Assembly: GCA_964482335.1 (NCBI GenBank)
Contig: CAYZXA010000002.1
Span: forward strand, 1 to 64,000
DNA: 64,000 bases
Reading direction: 5' to 3'
DNA from: CAYZXA01 sp964482335
GTDB taxonomy: Bacteria; Patescibacteriota; Minisyncoccia; Minisyncoccales; MHMH01
Shown here one piece after another: positions 1 through 6,785 of the stretch. The number at the start of each line of letters is the position of its first letter. Within the stretch, counting starts at the first letter, position 1. The translations under genes were made by a program, and so were the position numbers. The notes beneath the pieces were generated by a model. That model was not told the DNA's origin and searched no databases. It saw only the letters and a program-made list of their open reading frames with translations.

Positions 1-29
1 AAAGTTAAAATTAAGTATATTATATTATA

Positions 30-2081
30 TCAAAAGCCATCAAAAAAGTCAACAACAGCAGCGAAAATTTGCTTCAACCAAATAATTGGCGGTATTTCTT
101 TATACTCTGGTAAAGGTAATTGGGCAGTAAGTTCTTGTTCATCTGACTCACAAGAATAAACATCTGCATCTGTCACTTGAAGTTTAACCTTGTTAGTTGA
201 GCTTAAGAATTTAATATATGGTTCTTCGCTAGTAGGGCCTGTTTCGTCAGTATATTCTCCTTCACCTTCTGTTATTGTCCAGAAATAACTAACGTTTTCT
301 TCTTCGGGGTCAAAGATAACTACTTCTCCTTGCGTAGGGCTCTCTGGCAACCAGCTAAAGCCAGACCAAGGATATGCATGCAAGGGAGTGATAAAAGGAT
401 TAGCTTCTGACCATTCTGACCAGCTACCATAATCATCTTTTACTCTAACTTTCCAATAGTACGTAGTATCCCAATTAAGTTCAGTTATCCAATCTGAGTC
501 ATCGTCACGAGAAAGGTCTAAAACATAGGATGTAGCAGCTAAGTTAACTAAATTATTGAACTTTGGGTCAGGAAAAAGACTATTATCATCTAACCAGATT
601 TCATAAGCTGCCATTGAATCTCCATTTGGATCAGAATAGGTCCAATAAAAAGTAGGGATGCTTTTCCCTTTAAAGGCGCAGTGATTCCACTCTTCACCCG
701 CTGTATCTCCGCCTCCAGATCCTGAGCCTGGTCCTGACAAAGGATTTCCAGGCTTGTTAGGAGGTTGATTACAATCTGCGTCTGTTGAACACTGGTTTGA
801 AGGACAAGAAGCAGAGGCAGAGCAAGAACCCCAGGTACAATTGCTCTGACAGGTTTGGGAACCAGTATCAGTATTGGTATCAGTTAGACATTGACTACCG
901 CTACAATAAGTATATGAACAGCTATCCGAACAAGATAGAGTTGAGCCCGGGGAGCAGACTCCTTCACCAGTACAAGAGCCCCAGGAACCCCAGGTACAAT
1001 CTGATTGACAAGTGCTGGATTGAGTTCCGCAATCACCACAGTCTTGAGATTGAGTAGAGCCCGGAGAGCAGACTCCTTCATCAGTACAAGATTCCCAGGA
1101 TACAGGCCAGGTACAACCTGATTGACAGGTTCTGGATTGGTTTCCGCAATTACCACAGTCTTGAGATTGAGTAGATCCTGGGGAACATACGCCAACACAG
1201 GAACCTCCACTACACCCACACTCACACGGATTGCAATTAGAGAGCTGAGTTCGAAATCGAGTTGGCTCACCAGAGACACATTCTCCCCCAGAACAAGAAT
1301 AACTATAGTATGCTTGACTCTGGCAAGTGCATTCATCGGTACCTGATATACTGCAACAATCATAAGAGGAATCAATATCATCCCAGCCATCTGAAGGACA
1401 TAAATCATCGCAAGTATCATCTACGACATTGGCACCATAAGTACAGGATCCGCCGCTACATATCTGATGATATCTTTGGCATTCATCAGTGTCACTGCAA
1501 GAATAAGTGTCAGGGCAATATTCCCAACTCCAGTCACACTCCCAACCTGAGTATCCACATTCAGCATGACCATCATAATAATACCAGTTCTCATCATCGC
1601 AACCCGAAGAAGTACAGGTCGGTTTTGCACTGTCTTCATCAACATACCAACAGTAGCTGACTTCGCCAGGAACCGTACAGTAATTAGTCCCTAAAGAGGA
1701 GACATTGTAGTAACAAGACGAGTCCGAGACACAAGTGGCTGGACAACCAACATTAGTATAACAAGTCAGTGTATCTAGACATTGGGCGTCTTCCTCTCCT
1801 TTTTCATCAGTAGCCAGACCGCAAATATCATAATCTCCACTTACGGAACATTCAAAATCGCAAGAACAAGAGCCAGATGAGCCAGATGCTGAACAACTTG
1901 CATCACAGGGTGAAGCTACGCTACATTCAGCAAGATTCCCGTCATCATCTGAACAGTTTACCGTAATTGTAACTGTGTCGCCGATTTCTATAAGAGTAGC
2001 CTGAACTGGCTGTGTTTGGATTAAGCCAATAAATAAAAATAGGCCGAAAAGAGAAATTATGGTTTTTTTATTCATTAACAT
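30..2081 (-). CDS. Giant Cys-rich secreted surface protein (paralogue A)
   Basis: A secreted protein of 683 residues and unknown function. It has an N-terminal signal peptide (about residues 1-29, hydrophobic core [14 protein letters not shown], Ala-X-Ala-like end). A Cys-rich region of about 400 residues follows, holding three thrombospondin-1-like units of about 40 residues (CSPGS..QDCG.CG..TCQS.CTW). Next come a fibronectin-III-like domain (about residues 470-560, ending [17 protein letters not shown]), a PKD-like segment, and a conserved hydrophobic C-terminus ([18 protein letters not shown]). It is the last gene of the cassette operon and overlaps the radical SAM gene by 14 bp. The start is either Met1 at 2081 or Met3 at 2075. 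It is a clear paralogue of the 6786-9257 gene, with nearly identical last 150 residues. Extracellular location is inferred, and the many Cys residues suggest disulphides. Confidence 0.8.
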   Translation of the reverse strand: MLMNKKTIISLFGLFLFIGLIQTQPVQATLIEIGDTVTITVNCSDDDGNLAECSVASPCDASCSASGSSGSCSCDFECSVSGDYDICGLATDEKGEEDAQCLDTLTCYTNVGCPATCVSDSSCYYNVSSLGTNYCTVPGEVSYCWYVDEDSAKPTCTSSGCDDENWYYYDGHAECGYSGWECDWSWEYCPDTYSCSDTDECQRYHQICSGGSCTYGANVVDDTCDDLCPSDGWDDIDSSYDCCSISGTDECTCQSQAYYSYSCSGGECVSGEPTRFRTQLSNCNPCECGCSGGSCVGVCSPGSTQSQDCGNCGNQSRTCQSGCTWPVSWESCTDEGVCSPGSTQSQDCGDCGTQSSTCQSDCTWGSWGSCTGEGVCSPGSTLSCSDSCSYTYCSGSQCLTDTNTDTGSQTCQSNCTWGSCSASASCPSNQCSTDADCNQPPNKPGNPLSGPGSGSGGGDTAGEEWNHCAFKGKSIPTFYWTYSDPNGDSMAAYEIWLDDNSLFPDPKFNNLVNLAATSYVLDLSRDDDSDWITELNWDTTYYWKVRVKDDYGSWSEWSEANPFITPLHAYPWSGFSWLPESPTQGEVVIFDPEEENVSYFWTITEGEGEYTDETGPTSEEPYIKFLSSTNKVKLQVTDADVYSCESDEQELTAQLPLPEYKEIPPIIWLKQIFAAVVDFFDGF

Positions 2082-3468
2082 GGGGCTGTTGCCTTGGTTG
2101 CCAACTTTGCAAAATTTGAACGTCTTCTTTGTTTAAAAATTTTTCAAAGAGATGTTTGAAAGCCTTTTTATGCCATTGACACTCAAAACTTATGGGCGGT
2201 CTAGGATAAAGGCTGTTACCTTGACCCCAATTGCAAACAAGGCAAGGGTTACAGTAAGCCATAAAGGGACAAGAACTGCAGATTGGGATAGTGTCGGGTG
2301 AAAGAGCTAATAAAGGTAAAATCTCAGCTCTTATTGTTTGGTAGTTGTCTTTAGCTACATGACCTAAATCTAAAATACCTATAATTCTGGCTGCATCGCA
2401 AGCATTTATAGTGCCGTCACAATTATAAGAAAGAATACTCACACCTGCCCCACAAGGCCTCCGATGGCACATAGAGGGCCGGTTAGAAGACAAAATATTA
2501 TTTATAAAATAGCCGGTATTTAGTTCTTTTATTTTTATTCCTTTCTTAGATAAAGAAATACAGTATTCAATCCCTTTCCTCCAAAACTCAAAAAAAGATT
2601 CAGAATCCATTTCAATCTCGCTTTGATTAGCTAAAGCTCGGCCGGTTGGACGGAAGGGTTTAAATAAGACGCTATCTTGACCAATCTTAACATACTCGTC
2701 AATAAGTGCTTCTGGGCCGAATTTTAATGAAAATTTGGTAATAACTGGCAAGGCATATATATGCACCTTAAAATCTGTTTTTAATCTATTAATCCAATAA
2801 ATAGTATTTTCATAACTCCCCCGGCCATCAATATAGGGTCTTTGCTTATCGTGAAGCTCTCTCGGTCCATCCAAAGAAGTGCAAGGAGATATTTTGTTCT
2901 CTGAAAGCTCCTTGGCTATCTTTTCATTCATCAAAGTTAAATTTGTTCCAAAAGAAAATCGAAGTTCTAAGTTTTTTTCTTTTGCTCTTTTTTTTGCTTC
3001 GCTATATAAAAACTTAACTAAGTCCCATCTTAGAAGAGTCTCTCCTCCTTCAATGACTATTTGATGACCTTTTACATTGGGCGTAGAGAATATAAAATCT
3101 AAAACTTTCTTTGCTGTCTCCTCGTTCATTTCTTCTTTTTTGGGCTTAGCGTCAGGATGACAATAAATACAATTCAAATTACATTTATTGGTAATAGATA
3201 TGACATGATAGGTTGGATAAGTAAATAAGAACTTATTTTCTTGATACAAATCATAAGCTATTTTCCTTGTGCTTCTTTTGGTGAGGACAATGCCAGCTTT
3301 CTCTAATTTTTGGAATAACTCTGAATTCTCGTCAAAATTATTTGATTTAAATATTTGGTATTCCTCGTTAGGAAGAATAGCCCAACCGCCATGCCTAGTA
3401 GTTATTAAAGTATTATTTGAATCAAGAGAATAAGGAAAATATTCGTTGAAAGTATGTAGAGTTGACAC
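2068..3468 (-). CDS. hxsB: HxsB-like radical SAM/SPASM peptide maturase
   Basis: A radical SAM enzyme of 466 residues that I place in the HxsB family, the His-Xaa-Ser system maturases. The cluster-binding motif CNLNCIYC (Cys96, 100, 103) is intact. The N-terminal 80 residues resemble the start of HxsB (a beta-rich segment with [11 protein letters not shown]). Other family-like stretches are [36 protein letters not shown] and [13 protein letters not shown]; the last two supply Cys for auxiliary Fe-S clusters (SPASM-like). The family length is usually about 460, so the gene is full length. HxsD lies 10 bp upstream, and the repeat peptide and an A24 peptidase lie before that. Function by family: installs a radical-derived crosslink or modification on a ribosomal peptide. 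The substrate is inferred to be the GDW-repeat peptide. HxsC, the second radical SAM of classical systems, is not present in the window. Confidence 0.8.
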   Translation of the reverse strand: MSTLHTFNEYFPYSLDSNNTLITTRHGGWAILPNEEYQIFKSNNFDENSELFQKLEKAGIVLTKRSTRKIAYDLYQENKFLFTYPTYHVISITNKCNLNCIYCHPDAKPKKEEMNEETAKKVLDFIFSTPNVKGHQIVIEGGETLLRWDLVKFLYSEAKKRAKEKNLELRFSFGTNLTLMNEKIAKELSENKISPCTSLDGPRELHDKQRPYIDGRGSYENTIYWINRLKTDFKVHIYALPVITKFSLKFGPEALIDEYVKIGQDSVLFKPFRPTGRALANQSEIEMDSESFFEFWRKGIEYCISLSKKGIKIKELNTGYFINNILSSNRPSMCHRRPCGAGVSILSYNCDGTINACDAARIIGILDLGHVAKDNYQTIRAEILPLLALSPDTIPICSSCPFMAYCNPCLVCNWGQGNSLYPRPPISFECQWHKKAFKHLFEKFLNKEDVQILQSWQPRQQPHVNE

Positions 3469-3478
3469 GATTTACAGT

Positions 3479-3835
3479 TTAGTTTGATTTTTCTTTGGGA
3501 CCTTTCTGGATTTGGGGCAAACCTAAAGCAGCTCTAATCATTGTATCTCTTACCCCAGCATGTTTTCTGCTTTCCACATCCTCAACAGAAGAACAAATTA
3601 ATTGCTTGTTGAATTCAAAAGCCAGTTTCTCTAAATCGCCTTCCGTCACCCCTTGATCGTCTAAAATAAAGGTAATAATTACTTTATTTCCCTCTTCGCT
3701 GATAATAATATCTCTTTTCTCAATATAAAGGTAAGCAGCGTGTAAAATTGCTGGCATAGAAAAAAGCGATTTTGCAACATCAATTGAAACACTCTTATTA
3801 AAAATATCAATTTTAAAGTTGTATTTCTCTTTCAT
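3479..3835 (-). CDS. hxsD: HxsD-like accessory protein
   Basis: A soluble protein of 118 residues, resembling HxsD of His-Xaa-Ser systems. It has the same size class, an N-terminal alternating beta pattern (YNFKIDIFNKSVSID), the A-I-L-H-A-A-Y-L-Y helix followed by a beta pair, and a C-terminal helix with the signature-like stretch VRDTMIRAALG after an FNKQL segment. HxsD is always found with HxsB/HxsC and is thought to act as a recognition or scaffold partner; its biochemistry is poorly known. It starts 1 nt after the stop of the repeat-peptide gene and ends 10 bp before the radical SAM gene, so all three are probably co-translated. The assignment rests on both sequence and neighbours. A plain unknown protein is the alternative. 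Confidence 0.65.
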   Translation of the reverse strand: MKEKYNFKIDIFNKSVSIDVAKSLFSMPAILHAAYLYIEKRDIIISEEGNKVIITFILDDQGVTEGDLEKLAFEFNKQLICSSVEDVESRKHAGVRDTMIRAALGLPQIQKGPKEKSN

Positions 3836-3836
3836 T

Positions 3837-4205
3837 TTAACTTACTTCTACACTATCTACTGATGGTGGGGCATTGCTAGGCCAGTCACCAGACCAGTCA
3901 CCAGACCAGTCACCAGACCAGTCACCAGACCAGTCATCAGACCAGTCACCAGACCAATCACCAGACCAGTCACCAGTCCAATCACCGGTCCAATTACTAG
4001 GCCAATTCACCCAATTAACCCAATCGTTATACGTATCACCGCTCCACTCATCATTCGGCCAGACCCCCCCCTCGGTAATTTTAGGTATTAAACCACCAGC
4101 CAATATTCCTCCAATACCCAAAGCTAATCCTTGCAACTTCCCAATACCCCCTTTCTCTCCAGAAATGAGGCCAATTAATTTTCTTTTAATTTTTTTCTTT
4201 TTCAT
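3837..4205 (-). CDS. GDW-repeat peptide, candidate radical-SAM substrate
   Basis: A peptide of 122 residues with no recognised family. The first ATG is at 4205; the longer reading from a TTG at 4211 is less likely, because ATG at 4205 overlaps the upstream stop as ATGA. It has three parts: a very basic start (MKKKKIKRK); a Gly/Leu/Ile-rich hydrophobic segment (about residues 10-41) containing a Gly-Gly; and a Trp-rich region (about 47-110) with roughly ten tetrapeptides of the form (S/T/P)-(G/D/S)-(D/N)-W, then a short Pro/Ser tail. There are no Cys or His in the repeat. This leader-plus-repeat layout and the tight linkage to HxsD- and HxsB-like genes fit a RiPP-type precursor. The GDW array replaces the His-Xaa-Ser array of classical HxsA. 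Modification and export are inferred only. Confidence 0.7.
   Translation of the reverse strand: MKKKKIKRKLIGLISGEKGGIGKLQGLALGIGGILAGGLIPKITEGGVWPNDEWSGDTYNDWVNWVNWPSNWTGDWTGDWSGDWSGDWSDDWSGDWSGDWSGDWSGDWPSNAPPSVDSVEVS
3883..4010. repeat. 12-bp tandem repeat (minisatellite) inside the GDW peptide gene
   Basis: About ten imperfect copies of a 12-bp unit (plus strand ccagaccagtca) encode the Ser-Gly-Asp-Trp tetrapeptides on the minus strand. Copies nearest the gene's 3' end are almost identical, while those toward the 5' end have drifted (ccaattactagg, ccaattcaccca). This is what repeat expansion by slippage or unequal exchange would leave. The unit is a multiple of three, so copy number can change without a frameshift. 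Confidence 0.9.
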
Positions 4206-5269
4206 GACCAAAAAAGGTTAATGAATGAATCTTTTAAAAAATATGTTAGTAAAACTCCGAATAACAAAATTGGGGCAAGAGGTATAGTTTTAGAGATTTT
4301 TATCTCATCAAATCCTAATTTATTTTTTTTATATAACGATTGAACTGCCCTTATGTCCGACATCTCCAGACCATCTGGATTATAACCAATAATGGGTTTA
4401 TGCTTACTCCTTTCTCTTAATAAACTAAGAAAGGTAAAAAAAATTATCGGTCTTTTAATATACTTTTCTTTTTCTTTAACGATCATTTCGGCAGGAATCA
4501 TGCCCGCCTTAAGATCTTTTATTCCTGTTATTTGAGTAAAAGCAGACCGGCCTAAATAAATTATAAAAAATAAGCAGAAAATTAGCAAGGAAAAAATTGA
4601 AAACCTAAGAAAAAAAGAAGGTGTAAAAAGTTGAAGGGGGAAGAAAACTATCGTAAAAAGAGTGACAGAAATAAAGAAAAAAACTAATCTTATTTTAAGC
4701 ACTTCCTCAATAAACCAGAAAAAGATAAAAAGCAAAAGAAGCCAAATAAAATATTCTATTCTTATGCTCAAAACCTGAGAAATCAGCAGACTAATACAAG
4801 ATATTGCCAAAACTACTAAAAGAAAATGAAGTATAAATCGGTGACTTAATAACTGGTTGAGAGTCTGCTTTTTTTCTTTTAAACTCGTTTTCAATATAAT
4901 TTGAGGGGCTAAAATTAAAAATAAGGGAATGAAAGAATTGATAAAGATAGCGAAACCCGGGAAATAACTGATACTATGCGTATAAAATGTTATCGGGAAT
5001 AATGCAACTAGGGCTATAAATAATTTAGCGTCAGCAGCTGACCAGAGACCAGCTAGCCAAATGATAATAGCTGCTAATATACCAAAAAAGATATTAATTG
5101 TAGAAGCTAAAGTTTGATCAACAAAGGTTTTAGTCAGAAAAACATTGATAAAAATTGCAGCCAAAATCAAAACTAAAATGCTGTAATTTTTTATTTCACC
5201 TTTTCTTATATCATAATAAGAAATCCACCCTCCAACCAAAACTAGAGTTAAAAGAATCGGCTCAATCAT
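4202..5269 (-). CDS. A24-family prepilin-peptidase-like membrane protease
   Basis: A polytopic membrane protein of 355 residues with about 8-9 hydrophobic segments. It matches the A24 prepilin/preflagellin peptidase family. The first catalytic Asp lies in YYDIRKGEIKN (Asp20) and the second in WSAADAKLF (Asp80), a variant of the GxGD motif close to the archaeal form. It lacks the Cys-rich methyltransferase domain of bacterial PilD. It is longer than typical archaeal enzymes, with an extra C-terminal half of membrane segments and a cytoplasmic loop (about 265-325). By family it cleaves leader peptides just before a hydrophobic segment at the membrane. Its stop overlaps the start of the repeat peptide by 4 bp (ATGA), so that peptide may be a substrate (inference). 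Confidence 0.75.
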   Translation of the reverse strand: MIEPILLTLVLVGGWISYYDIRKGEIKNYSILVLILAAIFINVFLTKTFVDQTLASTINIFFGILAAIIIWLAGLWSAADAKLFIALVALFPITFYTHSISYFPGFAIFINSFIPLFLILAPQIILKTSLKEKKQTLNQLLSHRFILHFLLVVLAISCISLLISQVLSIRIEYFIWLLLLFIFFWFIEEVLKIRLVFFFISVTLFTIVFFPLQLFTPSFFLRFSIFSLLIFCLFFIIYLGRSAFTQITGIKDLKAGMIPAEMIVKEKEKYIKRPIIFFTFLSLLRERSKHKPIIGYNPDGLEMSDIRAVQSLYKKNKLGFDEIKISKTIPLAPILLFGVLLTYFLKDSFINLFWS

Positions 5270-5283
5270 TATCGCTTATTGTT

Positions 5284-5706
5284 TTAGGGAAGTATCCTTA
5301 TTCTTATTCCTTCAAGTGAGCCGTTTGGATTTACCTTAGTAGAAATAATTACCATGTCACCAATCTTGATATCCTCAAGTTCAATATCTGTTAAACTGAC
5401 CTCTCCGCCTACCCCTAGAATCGAACGAACAAAAGTTGCGTCTTCTCTCATAGGAATAACCAAACCAGTACTATCATTAGTTATGGTTACGGTTCTGTTA
5501 TTGATTTGTTTCACATCTCCCCTAGCAGTAACAATCCACTGGAGAATCATGTTTGACTCATCAAGCTGGATAAAGCTAGAAATTAGTGGCCTTGTTTCTG
5601 TTTTTGTTGCTTCTTCAACTTTCTTACTAATTCCTGAAGTTAGAACTAAGTTGGTCAGAACTAAAATTCCAATAATGATTAATGAAACTAAAACTAACTT
5701 ATTCAT
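5284..5706 (-). CDS. Membrane-anchored OB/DUF5666-like protein
   Basis: A protein of 140 residues with one N-terminal membrane anchor (LVLVSLIIIGILVLTNLVL) and a small beta-barrel domain. The domain pattern is G.V..I..RT.T(I/L)......I.I.EDA, then LEDIKIGDMV and a C-terminal SLEGI.IRILP. The same pattern occurs in the genes at 6093, 9292, 9873 and (twice) 10414, so it belongs to a local paralogous family that resembles DUF5666/OB-fold domains. The domain is expected outside the membrane; its ligand is unknown. It is the first gene of the operon leading into the A24 peptidase (14 bp downstream). A TATAAT-like element lies about 40 bp upstream of the start. Confidence 0.7.
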   Translation of the reverse strand: MNKLVLVSLIIIGILVLTNLVLTSGISKKVEEATKTETRPLISSFIQLDESNMILQWIVTARGDVKQINNRTVTITNDSTGLVIPMREDATFVRSILGVGGEVSLTDIELEDIKIGDMVIISTKVNPNGSLEGIRIRILP

Positions 5707-5794
5707 TTTTTTCTTTAATTAATGAAGAACGACCTTTTCAATTTTAATTATAACACATGGAAGACAAGGAGCCACTTTATTTAGAAAGTGTCTC

Positions 5795-6055
5795 TTAGGG
5801 CTTCTTACCAACCCTTATTACCCTTACTTCAGCTTGATTGCTATTTATTACAACAGATATATAAGAAAGCCAATCGCCTACTTTTAAGTCTTCGAGCTTC
5901 TCCTCCCCGGTATAAATGTTTGCAAATTCTGGGACATACAAGATTCTCTTTTCATCCCCATTTGGGAACCAGTATCGATATTGGTATCAGTTAGACATTC
6001 TGCTCTGCTACAATAAGTATAAGAACAGTCCCGATACACAAGTGGCTGGAATTAA
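5795..6055 (-). pseudogene. Chimeric remnant of OB-like and Cys-rich genes
   Basis: The 386-bp gap between 5706 and 6093 holds decayed coding sequence. Read on the minus strand, about 5955 to 5795 encodes a C-terminal half of an OB-like domain (EEKLEDLKVGDWLSYIS, ending VRVIRVGKKP and a stop). Immediately before it in that reading, 5961-6027 is about 90% identical to 854-920 of the Cys-rich gene A. A further piece, about 6031-6052, matches 1722-1742 of the same gene. No start or intact frame links them. It is best read as rearranged debris of the two neighbouring families. Confidence 0.65.
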
Positions 6056-6092
6056 AATAAAAAGCCATCCGAATGCCTATCAAGATGGCTCT

Positions 6093-6638
6093 TTAATTTT
6101 GGTAAAAAGTCAAGTAGCTGAGACGCAAGGGATCACCTCTCGCATACTGAAGCCTCGCTCCTATACTGACAAACCCATTTATTTTTATCTCTTCAAACTT
6201 CCCCTCCTTTACTGAAACTCCTTTAGCAATGGAAATATCAACATTTTCTCCGATAAAAATAGATAATTTGTCGCTCTCTTTAGCCAAATCAAGAGTCCGA
6301 CCATCAATATTCACAACCTTCGCCCGGAAGATAAAAATATAGGCAGTAGCAAAAGGGCTTCCCTCGTTTAAAATCTGTACCCCTTGATAAACCAGTTTAG
6401 AATTCTGCAACTGCTCTAAAGTAATATCGGCATTTACGCTATCGTAATATTCTTCTTCAACGTCAATCATCTGCGACTCGGGTGTAACTGGTTCCTGCTC
6501 TCCGTTATCAACTACTGGACCATTCTCGTCAATTACTTGGCCATTCTCACCATTACGATTATATAAACTGTATAAACCAAATCCGATAGCACAAATCAAT
6601 ACCACTACCAAAGAACCAATTACAATCTTTTTTTTCAT
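6093..6638 (-). CDS. Membrane-anchored OB-like protein
   Basis: A protein of 181 residues: an N-terminal anchor (IVIGSLVVVLICAIGFGLYSL), an acidic Glu/Pro/Asn linker (about 28-60), and a divergent copy of the local beta-barrel domain (KVVNIDGRTLDLAKES, then FEEIKINGFVSIGARL). The usual closing SLEGI is replaced by PLRLSYLTFYQN. It is preceded by a good promoter (6682-6710) and a GGAGAGAG ribosome-binding site. That upstream block is nearly identical to the one before the 10414 gene. It is probably monocistronic, since the region downstream is the pseudogene. Function unknown; surface display is inferred. Confidence 0.65.
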   Translation of the reverse strand: MKKKIVIGSLVVVLICAIGFGLYSLYNRNGENGQVIDENGPVVDNGEQEPVTPESQMIDVEEEYYDSVNADITLEQLQNSKLVYQGVQILNEGSPFATAYIFIFRAKVVNIDGRTLDLAKESDKLSIFIGENVDISIAKGVSVKEGKFEEIKINGFVSIGARLQYARGDPLRLSYLTFYQN

Positions 6639-6681
6639 TTCTCTCTCCTTTTTTTGTACTTAATGTACTATTCTTTATTTT

Positions 6682-6710
6682 AGTTTAGCATGTTTTTCCA
6701 CTTTTGTCAA
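6682..6710 (-). promoter_or_regulatory. Sigma-70-type promoter of the 6093 gene
   Basis: Read on the minus strand: TTGACA (6710-6705), 17-nt spacer, TAAACT (6687-6682). The -35 overlaps the T-tract side of the preceding terminator. The same arrangement recurs at 11348-11376. Confidence 0.75.
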
Positions 6711-6715
6711 GTCAA

Positions 6716-6746
6716 ACAAAAACTCAGCTACTAGTTTGTGGCTGAG
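6716..6746 (-). terminator. Intrinsic terminator of the 6786 gene
   Basis: On the minus strand a CTCAGC...GCTGAG hairpin (6746-6723) is followed by TTTTTGTTTG. It lies 40 bp after the stop of the giant Cys-rich gene B and runs directly into the next promoter. Confidence 0.75.
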
Positions 6747-6785
6747 CTGTAAATAGCTAAATTAAGTTTAGTTCCACTTTTTTTA

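Noticed and set aside
884..1660. Several open frames on both strands inside the Cys-rich genes (also 7448-9218).
   Set aside because: They arise from repetitive Cys/Ser codons; the signal peptide and domains lie in the main frame.
3880..4010. Short regular repeats that could be taken for a CRISPR array.
   Set aside because: The 12-bp units are contiguous with no spacers and encode an in-frame peptide repeat.
2068..4205. Calling the repeat peptide HxsA.
   Set aside because: It has no His-Xaa-Ser repeats; only the neighbours resemble the HXS system.
3874..4221. Open frame on the plus strand with QSPDQSPD repeats.
   Set aside because: It is the mirror of the GDW repeats on the other strand. 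It has no ribosome-binding site, and the minus-strand gene fits its operon by overlap and spacing.
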